Under the pieces are notes generated by a model that was given only the letters and a program-made list of their open reading frames with translations, did not search any database and was not told where the DNA came from. A DNA stretch of 64,000 bases from Micromonospora polyrhachis (lineage in GTDB: Bacteria > Actinomycetota > Actinomycetes > Mycobacteriales > Micromonosporaceae). The stretch lies in the NCBI RefSeq assembly GCF_014203835.1, contig NZ_JACHJW010000001.1, positions 2,503,176 to 2,567,175 on the forward strand. Reading direction: 5' to 3'. The position numbers and the translations under genes are program-made. Positions 45,553-53,842 of the stretch are shown in pieces (within the stretch, counting starts at the first letter, position 1; each line of letters begins with the position of its first letter).

Positions 45553-45906
45553 CCATCCTCCCCACCTGTGCGTTTCCCCTGTACCCAGACTCGCACCCGA
45601 GAAGCCAATTCGACAGGGGTGGATTCCCTGAGTGCCGGCTCTCCGACAACTACCTCCTCTCTGTCCCTAACGGGGTAGACGCGTTTTCGGCACTCGCTGA
45701 TCGACTCCGCAGGGTCACCCCGCCTCGACCAGGACGACGACGGACCAGCACGGCGGAAGCGGAGAAGGGACAACCGCAGTGGTACGCCGCCCCGGGCGTT
45801 CGCAACCCGGGTAGTAGGCCGATCGGCAACTCCGGCATGACGACCTGTGACCACCCCGGTACATACGCTGCCGCAGGTACTCGTCATACGAGCGAAGGGA
45901 TCCTCG
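45553..45906. other. Intergenic region without a supported gene
   Basis: This 354-base gap separates two divergent small membrane-protein genes and should carry both promoters. Open frames crossing it lack consistent third-position bias. I see only a separated 8-bp inverted repeat (GAGTGCCG near 45630, CGGCACTC near 45690), which I cannot interpret. Confidence 0.5.
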
Positions 45907-46326
45907 ATGTACGTCCGTCACCTGCTTGCTGTCACCGCATCCGTCCTGGCCGGGGGCTTCGGGCTGGCCGCACCGGCAGCCGCACACGTCACCGCCCAGC
46001 CAATCGCGGCCAGTGTCACCACCATGAGCGCCGGCCGACTCGGGGCCAGCGTCGCCGCCGTACTGGGGTTGGCCGGTGTGGTCGTCGGCGGACTGGCTCT
46101 GGCCCGCCCCGCCGGTCGTACGCGCGGATTCGGGCGACTCCGTGCCCCAGTGGCCCTGGTGGCGGGGCTGATCGGCATGGCCCTCGGTGGGCTGGTCGTG
46201 ACCACCTCCGACAGTGGTATCGGCACCGGCAACGGGCGAGGTGGCGCCTACGTGGCCCTGTTGGTGGGACTGGTCGCCGTCATCCTGGGTGGGCTGGCCC
46301 TGGTTCGCTCCCGCCGCGCCGCCTGA
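45907..46326 (+). CDS. Four-helix membrane protein (DUF6223-like)
   Basis: A 139-residue protein. Residues 1-26 resemble a signal peptide (MYVRHLLAVTASVLAGGFGL, then AAPAAAHV), followed by three hydrophobic segments (VAAVLGLAGVVVGGLAL, APVALVAGLIGMALGGLVV, YVALLVGLVAVILGGLAL) and a basic end. The AHVTAQPIAASVTTMSAGRLG segment recalls proteins annotated DUF6223 in actinobacteria; this is from memory. The function is unknown. ATG 45907 has AAGGGA six bases before it. It converges on the response regulator gene, which ends 22 bases beyond. Confidence 0.75.
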   Translation: MYVRHLLAVTASVLAGGFGLAAPAAAHVTAQPIAASVTTMSAGRLGASVAAVLGLAGVVVGGLALARPAGRTRGFGRLRAPVALVAGLIGMALGGLVVTTSDSGIGTGNGRGGAYVALLVGLVAVILGGLALVRSRRAA

Positions 46327-46348
46327 CCAGCCGGCCCCGGGGCCCAGG

Positions 46349-47011
46349 TCAGGAGCGGGCGAGCCAGCCGGGAACGGTCAGGCCGGACTCGTACGCGAGG
46401 ATCACCAACTGGGCCCGGTCCCGGACCTGGGTCTTGGTCATGATCCGGCTGACGTGCGTCTTCGCGGTGGCCGGACTCAACACCAGCCGCGCCGCGATCT
46501 CATCGTTGGACAGGCCGGCGGCGACCAGTGCCATCACCTCACGTTCCCGCTGGGTGAGCGCGCTCAGCCGAGGCCCCGGGTCCGGGTGGCTGACCCGGGC
46601 GGTGAACTCGGAAATCAGCCGGCGGGTGATCGACGGCGCGATCAGCGCGTCACCGCGCGCCACCACTCGCACCCCGTGGATCAGCTCCGCTGGCTCGGTG
46701 TCCTTGACCAGAAAGCCGCTCGCGCCGGCCTGCAGCGCACCGTAGACGTAGTCGTCCAGGTCGAACGTGGTCAGGATGATCACACGGACATCGGAGCTCG
46801 CGGCGATCTCCCGAGTGGCAGCCAGGCCGTCCAGTCCGGGCATCTGAATGTCCATGAGAACGACATCCGGCCGCACCTGCCGGGTCAGCCGCACCGCCTC
46901 GGCACCGTCGGCAGCCTCACCCACCACCGCTATGCCGTCCTCACCGTCCAGGATGGAACGGAAACCGGCGCGTACCAGGGTCTGGTCGTCGGCGAGCAGC
47001 ACCCGGATCAT
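46349..47011 (-). CDS. NarL/LuxR-family response regulator
   Basis: A 220-residue regulator. Residues 1-120 are a receiver domain with DDQ at the acid pocket, the phospho-acceptor Asp in VVLMDIQMPGLDG, and the conserved Lys in GFLVKDTEP. Residues 150-215 are a LuxR helix-turn-helix (LTQREREVMALVAAGLSNDEIAARL, PATAKTHVSRIM). Its start overlaps the kinase stop (ATGA), so the two form one system. Target genes are unknown; the adjacent membrane-protein genes are candidates. Confidence 0.95.
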   Translation of the reverse strand: MIRVLLADDQTLVRAGFRSILDGEDGIAVVGEAADGAEAVRLTRQVRPDVVLMDIQMPGLDGLAATREIAASSDVRVIILTTFDLDDYVYGALQAGASGFLVKDTEPAELIHGVRVVARGDALIAPSITRRLISEFTARVSHPDPGPRLSALTQREREVMALVAAGLSNDEIAARLVLSPATAKTHVSRIMTKTQVRDRAQLVILAYESGLTVPGWLARS

Positions 47012-48153
47012 GCTGACGCCCCCACGGATACCGGCCCTGGCCGTAGCCGCAGGCGGGCATGAACCCGGAACCCGCCGTCCGGCCCGGGGCCTGTGGTCAG
47101 CGACCCGCCCAGCGCCCGGGCCCGCTCACCCATACCGAGGATCCCGTTGCCGGGCGGGCCCGATACGCCGCTGCCGTCGTCTTCGACCTCCACCAGCACG
47201 TCGTCGCGGTCCGGTCGGACCCGGATGACTGCGGTGGTCGCGCCGGCGTGGCGGGCCACGTTGGTGAGCGCCTCCTGAACGATCCGGTACGCCGCCAGGT
47301 CGACTTCCGGCGGCAATGGCGGGGTCTCGGTCAGCTCGGTACGGATCGCCAACCCGGACCGCTCGGCCATCGCAACCAGCTCGTCGAGGCGGTTCAGCCC
47401 GGAGGTGGGAGTAGTCGGCGTCTCGCCCTCCTGCCGCAGAATGCCCAGCGCCATGCGCAACTCCCGCAACGTCTCCTTGCTCGTCTGCTTGATCGCGATC
47501 AGCGCCTGCTCGGACCGGGCCGGGTCGGGGCGGTGCAGCGCGGCACTGGCCTGCACGTTGATCAGCGAAAGGTGATGGCCGAGAACGTCGTGCAGTTCGC
47601 GGGCGATGCGCAGCCGCTCCTCGGTGGCCCGGCGTCGGGCCTCCTCCTCAGTACGCTGCTCTGCGGCGAGCGTCCGGGCCTGCGCCTCGGCAAGGTAGGC
47701 CCGGCGGTTGCGAGTCACGCCGACGATGACGGCGACGAGCCATCCGGCGTGCAACAACGTCGCCCCGTTCGCGGTCCCCTCGGTCTTGTTGTAGCTGTCC
47801 GCGGCGGCGAAGGCGACCACCGAGGCCAGCCCGAGCCCGATGGCGAGGGCGAGGCGCCCCTCGTCGACAACGGTGTAGAGCGCCACGACGAACACCAGCA
47901 TGATCGGCCCTGGCCGGTGCAGCAGCGCTCCGTAGATGCCGACGGCGGCCAGCGCCGCCACACCCACCGCCACCGGATAACGGCGGCGAAAGCAGAGCGC
48001 GCCGGAGGATGCCAGCACGACCAGAAGCGCCGCCCAGTCAGCGGCGGTGTCGATGCCGCGAGACTGCACAACGAGGCCGACGAGGGCGACCAGGCCGACC
48101 ACCAGCACCAGGGCGGCGTTCGCCACCCAACCGTGCCATCGCCACCTCAGCAT
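47008..48153 (-). CDS. Sensor histidine kinase, HisKA_3 type
   Basis: A 381-residue membrane kinase paired with the LuxR-type regulator. The N-terminal 150 residues hold about five hydrophobic helices with short loops, so the signal is probably sensed in the membrane. The dimerisation domain carries the phospho-acceptor His in RIARELHDVLGHHLSLINVQ, and the ATPase domain shows VQEALTNVARHAGA and DDGSGVSGPPGNGILGM. A TTAGGCT -10-like hexamer ends eight bases before the ATG, which suggests a leaderless transcript. No signal can be named. Confidence 0.94.
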   Translation of the reverse strand: MLRWRWHGWVANAALVLVVGLVALVGLVVQSRGIDTAADWAALLVVLASSGALCFRRRYPVAVGVAALAAVGIYGALLHRPGPIMLVFVVALYTVVDEGRLALAIGLGLASVVAFAAADSYNKTEGTANGATLLHAGWLVAVIVGVTRNRRAYLAEAQARTLAAEQRTEEEARRRATEERLRIARELHDVLGHHLSLINVQASAALHRPDPARSEQALIAIKQTSKETLRELRMALGILRQEGETPTTPTSGLNRLDELVAMAERSGLAIRTELTETPPLPPEVDLAAYRIVQEALTNVARHAGATTAVIRVRPDRDDVLVEVEDDGSGVSGPPGNGILGMGERARALGGSLTTGPGPDGGFRVHARLRLRPGPVSVGASA

Positions 48154-48267
48154 GTGTCGAAGCCTAATCTTCGCCAGGTGGGTGTCCGAGGTCCGGCGGT
48201 CGAAGATTGCCGCTGGGGCAGCGCCCAGGCCGGGCTATCCGGGCTGGCGCCGATCGGGCCTTCTGGG

Positions 48268-49080
48268 CTACGGGCGCACGTTCCTGCGTAACCGCCAGCC
48301 CAGAGTCGTCCAGCACATCCCCCAGATCAGGAAGAACGGCGACCACAACCACAGATCCCACTGCGCCAGTTCGCGGGCCAGCGCGGCATGCTCGGTTGGG
48401 GGTGGGCGTACTCCGGTCAGCAGTAACACGTCACCGACGAAGCCGAATCCCAGCACGCCAACCGATCGAGCGATCACGAAGACCCCGAGTGTCCAGGTGA
48501 TCGCAAGCAACAGCCGGCGCGGCACCGTCGGCAAGTCACGGCGCAGACTGAGCAACGCAACGACGACACCGATCAGCACGGCACCTGCCAGCACCCAGTG
48601 ACCTGCCACAAACAGCGGATCACGGGCGAGCAGCCCGATGACGACGACCCCGAGGACGCCGTGGTATCACTGCCAACCCACGCCGATGCCGATGAACCCG
48701 TCCACGATCATGACCACCGCGCCGGCCCCGGCAGCCAGTGTCATCCCCACCAGCATCAGCAGCATGAGTGGCCTCGGCACTCGGCCCCCCAGCGCCGTGA
48801 CCGTAGCCAGGACGAGACAGGCACCCAGCAGCCCAAGCGCTCGCACACCACTGTGCGGGGCCACGTCCATGACCTCGCGGGCGTACCGTTCGTGCTCGGC
48901 GGCCGACACGACCGGCCCACTCGGTAACCCGAGCCTGGCTTGTAGGGCGAAGGCTGCTTTACCGGCGGCGTAACTGAGGAACACCACCGCCGTCGGATAC
49001 GCGGGCCAGCGCCGCTGGAGATCAACACCATCCATAGCTGCGAACGTAGCCACGGCAGGCCGATCGACTCGTCCGAGCAT
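48268..49080 (-). pseudogene. Membrane-protein gene interrupted by in-frame TGA
   Basis: Two minus-strand reading frames, 49080-48667 (137 codons) and 48609-48268, lie in exactly the same frame and are separated only by a TGA at 48669-48667 and 19 sense codons. Read through, they give one protein of about 270 residues with seven or eight hydrophobic helices (AVVFLSYAAGKAAFAL, LLMLVGMTLAAGAGAVVMIV, WVLAGAVLIGVVVALL, LAITWTLGVFVIARSVG). The residue at the stop falls in GVGWQ-stop-YHGVLGV and was probably Trp (TGG to TGA). No frame loss occurs on either side, so the mutation looks recent. The family is unrecognised. Confidence 0.75.
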
Positions 49081-49201
49081 GAGGGAACCGACTCCCCACA
49101 GGGGGAATCGGCGGTTGCACAGGCTTCACCTGCGTCCATACGTCAGTTGTCGACCCGACGTGACCGCACTCGTCCAGGCGGTGCCACGCTGGCAGTAGTC
49201 G

Positions 49202-49240
49202 CCGTTTCGCGACCACCCAGCGGGAGTGGTCGCGAAACGG
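49202..49240 (-). terminator. Perfect 15-bp hairpin after the NmrA-like operon
   Basis: Arms 49202-49216 and 49226-49240 are exact reverse complements (CCGTTTCGCGACCAC) with a nine-base loop. The stem starts eight bases downstream of the stop of the second NmrA-like gene, in minus-strand direction. Confidence 0.8.
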
Positions 49241-49248
49241 TCACCCGA

Positions 49249-50091
49249 CTACCGGAAAGACGCGGCGTGGTCCACGGCCCACTGACCGAAGGTGCGGGCT
49301 GGCCGACCCGTCAGTCGTGGCACCACAGCGGCCCAATCCTCGTTGACCGGAGCAGGATCGCGGGCGGAGTCGGCCCAGATCCCGAACAACCAGTCGACGA
49401 CCTCGGCCGGATACCCGTCCTGGATCCACTGCTCGCGGGCCTGCACCGGATCGTGCTCCTCGAACCTGACCTTCTCCCCGAGAGCAGCGCCGATCAGCCG
49501 CACCTGCTCGGCAACGGTGAGGGCCTCCGGTCCCGCGAACGTGTACGTCATGCCGGCGTGGCCATCCTCGGTCAGGACCGTCGCGATCACCTCGGCGATG
49601 TCGGCCTCGTGCGTCGGCTGGGTGACCGCGGCACCGTATGGCCGGCGCACCAGCCGCTGCGTGCGTACCGCTGGCGCCCAGTCGAGCCAGTTGCCGGCGA
49701 ACTCGCCCGGCCGCACGATCGTCCATTCCAGGCCGGATTCCTGTGCGGCCCGTTCGACGGGCAGGTAGCCGTCATCGCCCCAGACGTCGCTGTCGGCCAG
49801 CGCTCCAGAGAGGACCACGATTCGGCGTACGCCAGCGGCCCCGGCCATCGCGACCACCTCAGCCGCCGTCTGCGGGGCTACCGGGAATAGGTACATCCGC
49901 TCGACCGACCGCAGCGCGTCGCGCAGCGTCGCGGGCTGTTCGAGGTCGCCCGCAAACAGTTCCACCTCGTCGGGCAGGCCAGCCGTCGCTGGCCTACGGG
50001 TCAGGGCGCGGACGGACTGACCGGCCCGGAGCAGTTCGCCCACAATGCCTCGCCCCATGAATCCGGTCGCCCCGGTCAGCAAAATGGTCAT
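49249..50091 (-). CDS. NmrA-like NAD(P)-binding protein, copy 2
   Basis: A 280-residue atypical short-chain dehydrogenase of the NmrA/NAD(P)H-binding group. The Rossmann nucleotide-binding motif is at the N-terminus (MTILLTGATGFMGRGIVGEL), followed by VRALTRRP, ERMYLFPVAP and WTIVRPGEFAGNWLDW. The usual YxxxK catalytic pair is not evident, so it may sense the NADP(H) redox state or act as a reductase of unknown substrate. It is closely related to the gene upstream, with the same order of motifs and a similar C-terminal RTFGQWAVDHAASFR. The ATG overlaps that gene's stop (ATGA). Confidence 0.9.
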   Translation of the reverse strand: MTILLTGATGFMGRGIVGELLRAGQSVRALTRRPATAGLPDEVELFAGDLEQPATLRDALRSVERMYLFPVAPQTAAEVVAMAGAAGVRRIVVLSGALADSDVWGDDGYLPVERAAQESGLEWTIVRPGEFAGNWLDWAPAVRTQRLVRRPYGAAVTQPTHEADIAEVIATVLTEDGHAGMTYTFAGPEALTVAEQVRLIGAALGEKVRFEEHDPVQAREQWIQDGYPAEVVDWLFGIWADSARDPAPVNEDWAAVVPRLTGRPARTFGQWAVDHAASFR

Positions 50092-51011
50092 GCGGCTGCT
50101 CCCGTCCGTGCCGAGGGCCGAAAGTCGGCCGCATGATCAAGGGCCCACTGGGCGAAGGTGCGCGGTGGCTGTCCGGTGATCCGCTGGTAGGTGTCGGTGG
50201 CGGGCAGCAGCTCCGGCCCCTCGACGGCGGCGGCCAGCAGCTCGATCAGCCAGGAGACGGTCTGCTGGTCGTACCCGTCGTCCAGCCATTGTTCGCGGGC
50301 CTGCTGCGGGCTCAGCTCCTCGAAGCGGATCTCCTGCCCGACCGCCGCTCCGATCGCCGTCGCCTGCTCCGCCTGGCTCACCCTCGCCGGTCCGGTGAGC
50401 GTGTAGGCCGCGCCGAGGTGGCCGTCGCCGAGCAACGCTGCGACCGCCACGTCGGCGATGTCGGCCTCGTGCACCCAGGGAAAGCCGGCTGCGGCGTACG
50501 GCGCACGCACCATCTGCTCGCGCTGAATCCGGGCGACCCAAGCAAGGGCGTTCACGGCCAGCAGGCCCGGGCGTACGTGGGTCCACTGCGCGCCGCTGGC
50601 CTCCACGGCCCGTTCGACCGCCCGATGCGCCAGCCGTTCCTCGGCGAGGTGCCGCCGCAACGCGCTGATGTCGGGGTCGTCTGGAGCGTCGTCGGACTCG
50701 AATGCGGCTGCGGCGGCCGAATGCACCACGAACCTGTGTACCCCGGCTCGCACCGCCAGGTCCACGAACCCATTCCCCGGTTCGCTGTCGACATCGACGA
50801 AGGGGAACAGGTAAACGCGCTCGATTCCGCCCAGAACCGCAGGCCAGGTCTCGGGCCGCTGGAAGTCACCCTCGATCACGTCGACACCGGCACGTGGCGT
50901 GAATGCCTGCGGCCGGCGGGTCATGGCCCGCACCGGGCAACCCGCATTCACCAACTGGTCCACCACGTGACGGCCGGTGTTCCCGGACGCGCCGGTCACT
51001 AGGATTGTCAT
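50088..51011 (-). CDS. NmrA-like NAD(P)-binding protein, copy 1
   Basis: A 307-residue paralogue of the next gene: MTILVTGASGNTGRHVVDQL at the N-terminus, VRAMTRRPQAF, IERVYLFPFVDV and a C-terminal RTFAQWALDHAADFR. It carries an insertion near residues 110-135 (ALRRHLAEERLAHRAVERAVE). ATG 51011 has AAGGAG about four bases upstream, so the longer frame from 51122 is rejected. It is first in a two-gene operon ending at the 49202-49240 hairpin. The substrate is unknown, and no regulator gene is adjacent. Confidence 0.9.
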   Translation of the reverse strand: MTILVTGASGNTGRHVVDQLVNAGCPVRAMTRRPQAFTPRAGVDVIEGDFQRPETWPAVLGGIERVYLFPFVDVDSEPGNGFVDLAVRAGVHRFVVHSAAAAAFESDDAPDDPDISALRRHLAEERLAHRAVERAVEASGAQWTHVRPGLLAVNALAWVARIQREQMVRAPYAAAGFPWVHEADIADVAVAALLGDGHLGAAYTLTGPARVSQAEQATAIGAAVGQEIRFEELSPQQAREQWLDDGYDQQTVSWLIELLAAAVEGPELLPATDTYQRITGQPPRTFAQWALDHAADFRPSARTGAAA

Positions 51012-51284
51012 GTTGCTCCTTTCCGGATCCCTGGATGGCGCAATAGACCGCCGTCGTACCCGGCCAAGGTTCACGGCGGCGGTCACCAGGGACGATAGGC
51101 GGATTTCCACGCGCCCGCACATAGCACATATGTACGATCAGGCACCGATATCGGCGCTCGCCTTCCGGTTACGACGAGCGTCGACTTTGGTCGGGGCGTA
51201 CTCGCAGGTTGGCCGTAGTTGGCGAGCCCGGCGGGCGGCGAGCCTTGGAGCGTCTCATTGAGCGCACGTCCCGGAGGACCCCCG

Positions 51285-52313
51285 ATGCCCGCACCGCCCC
51301 CGGCCCGGCCCCGCGCCGGGCGACTCCTGCTGGCCCTCGGCCTGGTCCTGCTGTCGCCGCTATACGCGGAATCGCTTTCCGGCTACGACGTCAGCACCGG
51401 CGATCCACTCGCCCTGCTGGGCGGGTTGCTGATCCTGGGGCCGCTGTACGGCTGCCCCGCGCTGCTCATCCGAGAACTGGCCCGCCGGTACGACGTACGG
51501 TGGCCGGGCATCCTCGCGTTGGCGACGGCGGCCGGGCTGCTCCAGGCCGGGGTCATCGACCAGAGCCTGTTCAGCATGTCCTACCGCGACATCGACTACT
51601 GGGACGACATGCTGCTGCCCACGCTGATCGAGCCGCTGGGGTTCGCGCCCTACCTGGCGATCTCCTTCGTCGTCGGTCATGTCGTCTGGAGTTTCGGCGC
51701 ACCCATCGCACTCACGGAGGCACTGGCCGGGCACCGGGCAAAGACTCCCTGGCTGCGCTGGCCGGGACTGCTCGTGGCGACCATGCTCTACCTCGCCGCC
51801 GCCGCGTTGATCCTCGGCAGTCACCTGAAGACCGAGGACGACCACGCCTCGGCCGCCCAGATCGGCGTTACTCTCCTGGTCGTCGCGCTGCTGGTCGCCG
51901 GGGCGTTCACCCTCGGGCGGCGGCCCGTGCCGACCCGACACGAACGGGCACTGCCACCGCCATACGCGATAGGTCTACTCAGCCTGGTCGGTGCGCTCAC
52001 ATTCGACTTCCTGCCGTCCACCTGGGCTGGGGTCACCGGCGGGGCCGCGCTGCTCGCCGCCGGTGCCGGGCTGCTGGCGTACGTCTCCCGGTCGACCCAC
52101 TGGGATGGGCGCTACCTCGTGGCAGTGGCCGGGGGCGCGGTGGTCGCGAGGGCTCTCGTGGCGTTCCTGGCTACCCCGCTCGGTGATGTCCCGCCGCTAC
52201 CGAAGTACGCGCACAACACCGTCTTCCTGCTGGGCTCCCTGGCATTGATCACGTGGGCCTACCGGCGCAGTCGGGCTGGCCGGACCGGTCGACTCGGGGC
52301 GGAGGTTGCGTAA
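51285..52313 (+). CDS. Polytopic membrane protein of unknown function
   Basis: A 342-residue protein with about eight to nine hydrophobic helices (RLLLALGLVLLSPLYAESL, LALLGGLLILGPLYGCPALL, ILALATAAGLLQAGVI, LLVATMLYLAAAALILGS, ATPLGDVPPLPKYAHNTVF region before the last helix). The LSPLYAESLSGYD and LYGCPALLIRELARRY segments look conserved but no family was recognised. ATG 51285 has GGAGGA six bases upstream, which is much better than the longer frame from 51219. It is divergent from the NmrA-like operon and followed by a hairpin. Confidence 0.8.
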   Translation: MPAPPPARPRAGRLLLALGLVLLSPLYAESLSGYDVSTGDPLALLGGLLILGPLYGCPALLIRELARRYDVRWPGILALATAAGLLQAGVIDQSLFSMSYRDIDYWDDMLLPTLIEPLGFAPYLAISFVVGHVVWSFGAPIALTEALAGHRAKTPWLRWPGLLVATMLYLAAAALILGSHLKTEDDHASAAQIGVTLLVVALLVAGAFTLGRRPVPTRHERALPPPYAIGLLSLVGALTFDFLPSTWAGVTGGAALLAAGAGLLAYVSRSTHWDGRYLVAVAGGAVVARALVAFLATPLGDVPPLPKYAHNTVFLLGSLALITWAYRRSRAGRTGRLGAEVA

Positions 52314-52366
52314 CCTGTCCGGGTCAGAGGTCGCGGAAGTTCGCGCCGTTCTCCATAGAGGACTGT

Positions 52367-52406
52367 GGGCGGCTCGCCGCCGAGCGAAGTGCGCTTCGAG
52401 CCGCCC
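52367..52406. terminator. Hairpin between convergent genes
   Basis: GGGCGGCTCG (52367-52376) pairs exactly with CGAGCCGCCC (52397-52406), with a 20-base loop that can itself fold. It lies between the ends of the polytopic membrane protein and the secreted-protein gene. Confidence 0.6.
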
Positions 52407-52422
52407 GCGTCTGGTCGGGCGA

Positions 52423-53019
52423 TCAGGGCGAGACGCCGCCGACCTTGACCATGCCGATGGTGATCCGGTCACTGGTACTGCCGAAGACCACCTTGAGCGC
52501 GAGTGTCAGCGTGCCGCTCGGGGTGAAACTGGTCGGCACGGTGTAACAGTTGGCCGTCGGGGTGGTGCGGTCGGTGCTGTCGTCCACCCGTACCGTCGCC
52601 GAGTTGGGGGTGGTCATCTCGGTGACCCGGGTCTGGCTGATGTAGGTGGTCCCCACCATGCTCGTGCTGATGGCGTAGCACACGTCGATCGAGGTGATTG
52701 CGGCGTTGTCCCAGGGCAGCCCGAGATTCAGCCACTGGAAGTCGCCCTCACCGATGACCTGCTGCGGCGTCAGCACGATGGCGGTGGACGGGCAGCAGTA
52801 TGGTCCGGCCGTGAACTTGGCGGTGGCTGGGCCGGACGGCCCGTTGGCGGTCGCGCCAAGCGGGCTGTATCTGGCCTGCATCGATACTCCCTGTACCGAG
52901 CCGGAGTCTTCGGCGTTGGCCGACGGCGCGATGGCGAGCAGGCTGCCGGCCAGCAGACCAGCGAGTCCGGCGGCGAGTGCGGCCAGGACGGTTCGTGGAC
53001 TACGCACCATGAGTTTCAA
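52423..53019 (-). CDS. Secreted protein of unknown function
   Basis: A 198-residue protein with a classical signal peptide (LKLMVRSPRTVLAALAAGLA, hydrophobic core, cleavage expected near SANA-ED). The mature part of about 155 residues is Thr/Ser/Val-rich and probably beta-sheet, with four cysteines (GPYCCPSTAIV, IDVCYAIS, TANCYTVP) that may form disulfides. No family was recognised. TTG 53019 is preferred because GGGAGG lies five bases upstream; ATG 53010 is the next option. It is divergent from the ECF sigma operon and so is a candidate target of that sigma factor. Confidence 0.8.
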   Translation of the reverse strand: MKLMVRSPRTVLAALAAGLAGLLAGSLLAIAPSANAEDSGSVQGVSMQARYSPLGATANGPSGPATAKFTAGPYCCPSTAIVLTPQQVIGEGDFQWLNLGLPWDNAAITSIDVCYAISTSMVGTTYISQTRVTEMTTPNSATVRVDDSTDRTTPTANCYTVPTSFTPSGTLTLALKVVFGSTSDRITIGMVKVGGVSP

Positions 53020-53228
53020 CAGAGCCTCCCTGACGAAACAGGCTGTGGCCACCCCGCCCCGGCATCCGATCCGGCAGCCAGCACATCGAAGACTGTCAAA
53101 GTCTTGGAATCGCGTCCAGCGCCGTACGACCGCACCAACTTCCGCGATCCGCGAGACACAACAAACCGCCACGACCCGGTTACTTCCGGAGTCGCCCCGG
53201 TCAGCAGCGGTTGCGCCGGAAACCGGAT

Positions 53229-53254
53229 GAACCAAATCCGCCACGGGTGGCGAT
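53229..53254 (+). promoter_or_regulatory. Possible ECF-type promoter of the sigma operon
   Basis: GAACC (53229-53233) and CGAT (53251-53254) are separated by 17 bases, close to the GAAC / CGT-like pattern of ECF promoters. Transcription from here would begin at or near the GTG of the sigma factor gene (53264). This is a weak match judged by eye. Confidence 0.3.
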
Positions 53255-53263
53255 AGTCCATTC

Positions 53264-53842
53264 GTGCAGTGGATTCGTAACCGGAGCGTCCCGCCCCCGA
53301 CGGAGGAGAGCGGCGACGCCGACCTGCTACGCGCGGTGGCCGGTCGACAGGTCGAGGCATTGCGGCTGCTGCATCGACGACATGCACCATGGCTACGGTC
53401 CCGGTTGGCCCGTCGGTGCGCCGACCCCGACGTGGTGGATGCGGCCGTCCAGGACACGTTCGTCGCCATCTGGCGCGGCGCCCATCGTTTCACCGAGACC
53501 AACAGTGACGCCGCAGCCTGGATCTGGACGATCGCCATCCGCCGACTGTTGTCCACCCTCCGGGGTGCCGGCTTCCGCTGGCAGAGCACCCCGGTTCCGG
53601 AGATACCCGAGCAGTCCCGTACCGCTCCCTCAGCCGAGGAGGTCGTGCTGCTCGGCATCCAACACGGGGACCTGGGCGGCGCACTGTCCCGCCTGTCACC
53701 GGAGCTACGGGCGGTCATCCAGGCGACCGTGCTGGACGGCCTGACGGTACGGGAGGCAGCCGCGCTACTCGGTGTTCCGGAAGGTACGGCTAAGACCCGG
53801 CTCATGCGGGCCAAGGCGCGACTGCGGGAGTACCTGACATGA
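53264..53842 (+). CDS. ECF-family RNA polymerase sigma factor
   Basis: A 192-residue sigma factor with the two-domain ECF layout. Region 2 spans residues 25-95 (LLHRRHAPWLRSRLARRC, VQDTFVAIWRGAHRF, AAWIWTIAIRRLL) and region 4 spans residues 140-190 (LSPELRAVIQATVLDGLTVRE, AALLGVPEGTAKTRLMRAKARLR). Start GTG 53264 begins close to the expected N-terminus. Its last bases overlap the anti-sigma gene (ATGA). It probably controls its own operon, including the ABC exporter, and perhaps the divergent secreted protein. Confidence 0.95.
   Translation: MQWIRNRSVPPPTEESGDADLLRAVAGRQVEALRLLHRRHAPWLRSRLARRCADPDVVDAAVQDTFVAIWRGAHRFTETNSDAAAWIWTIAIRRLLSTLRGAGFRWQSTPVPEIPEQSRTAPSAEEVVLLGIQHGDLGGALSRLSPELRAVIQATVLDGLTVREAAALLGVPEGTAKTRLMRAKARLREYLT

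Noticed and set aside
45474-46745. Plus-strand open frame of 423 codons crossing the 45.5-45.9 kb gap
   Set aside because: It passes out of frame through the small membrane-protein gene and antisense to the response regulator; its composition is that of a shadow.
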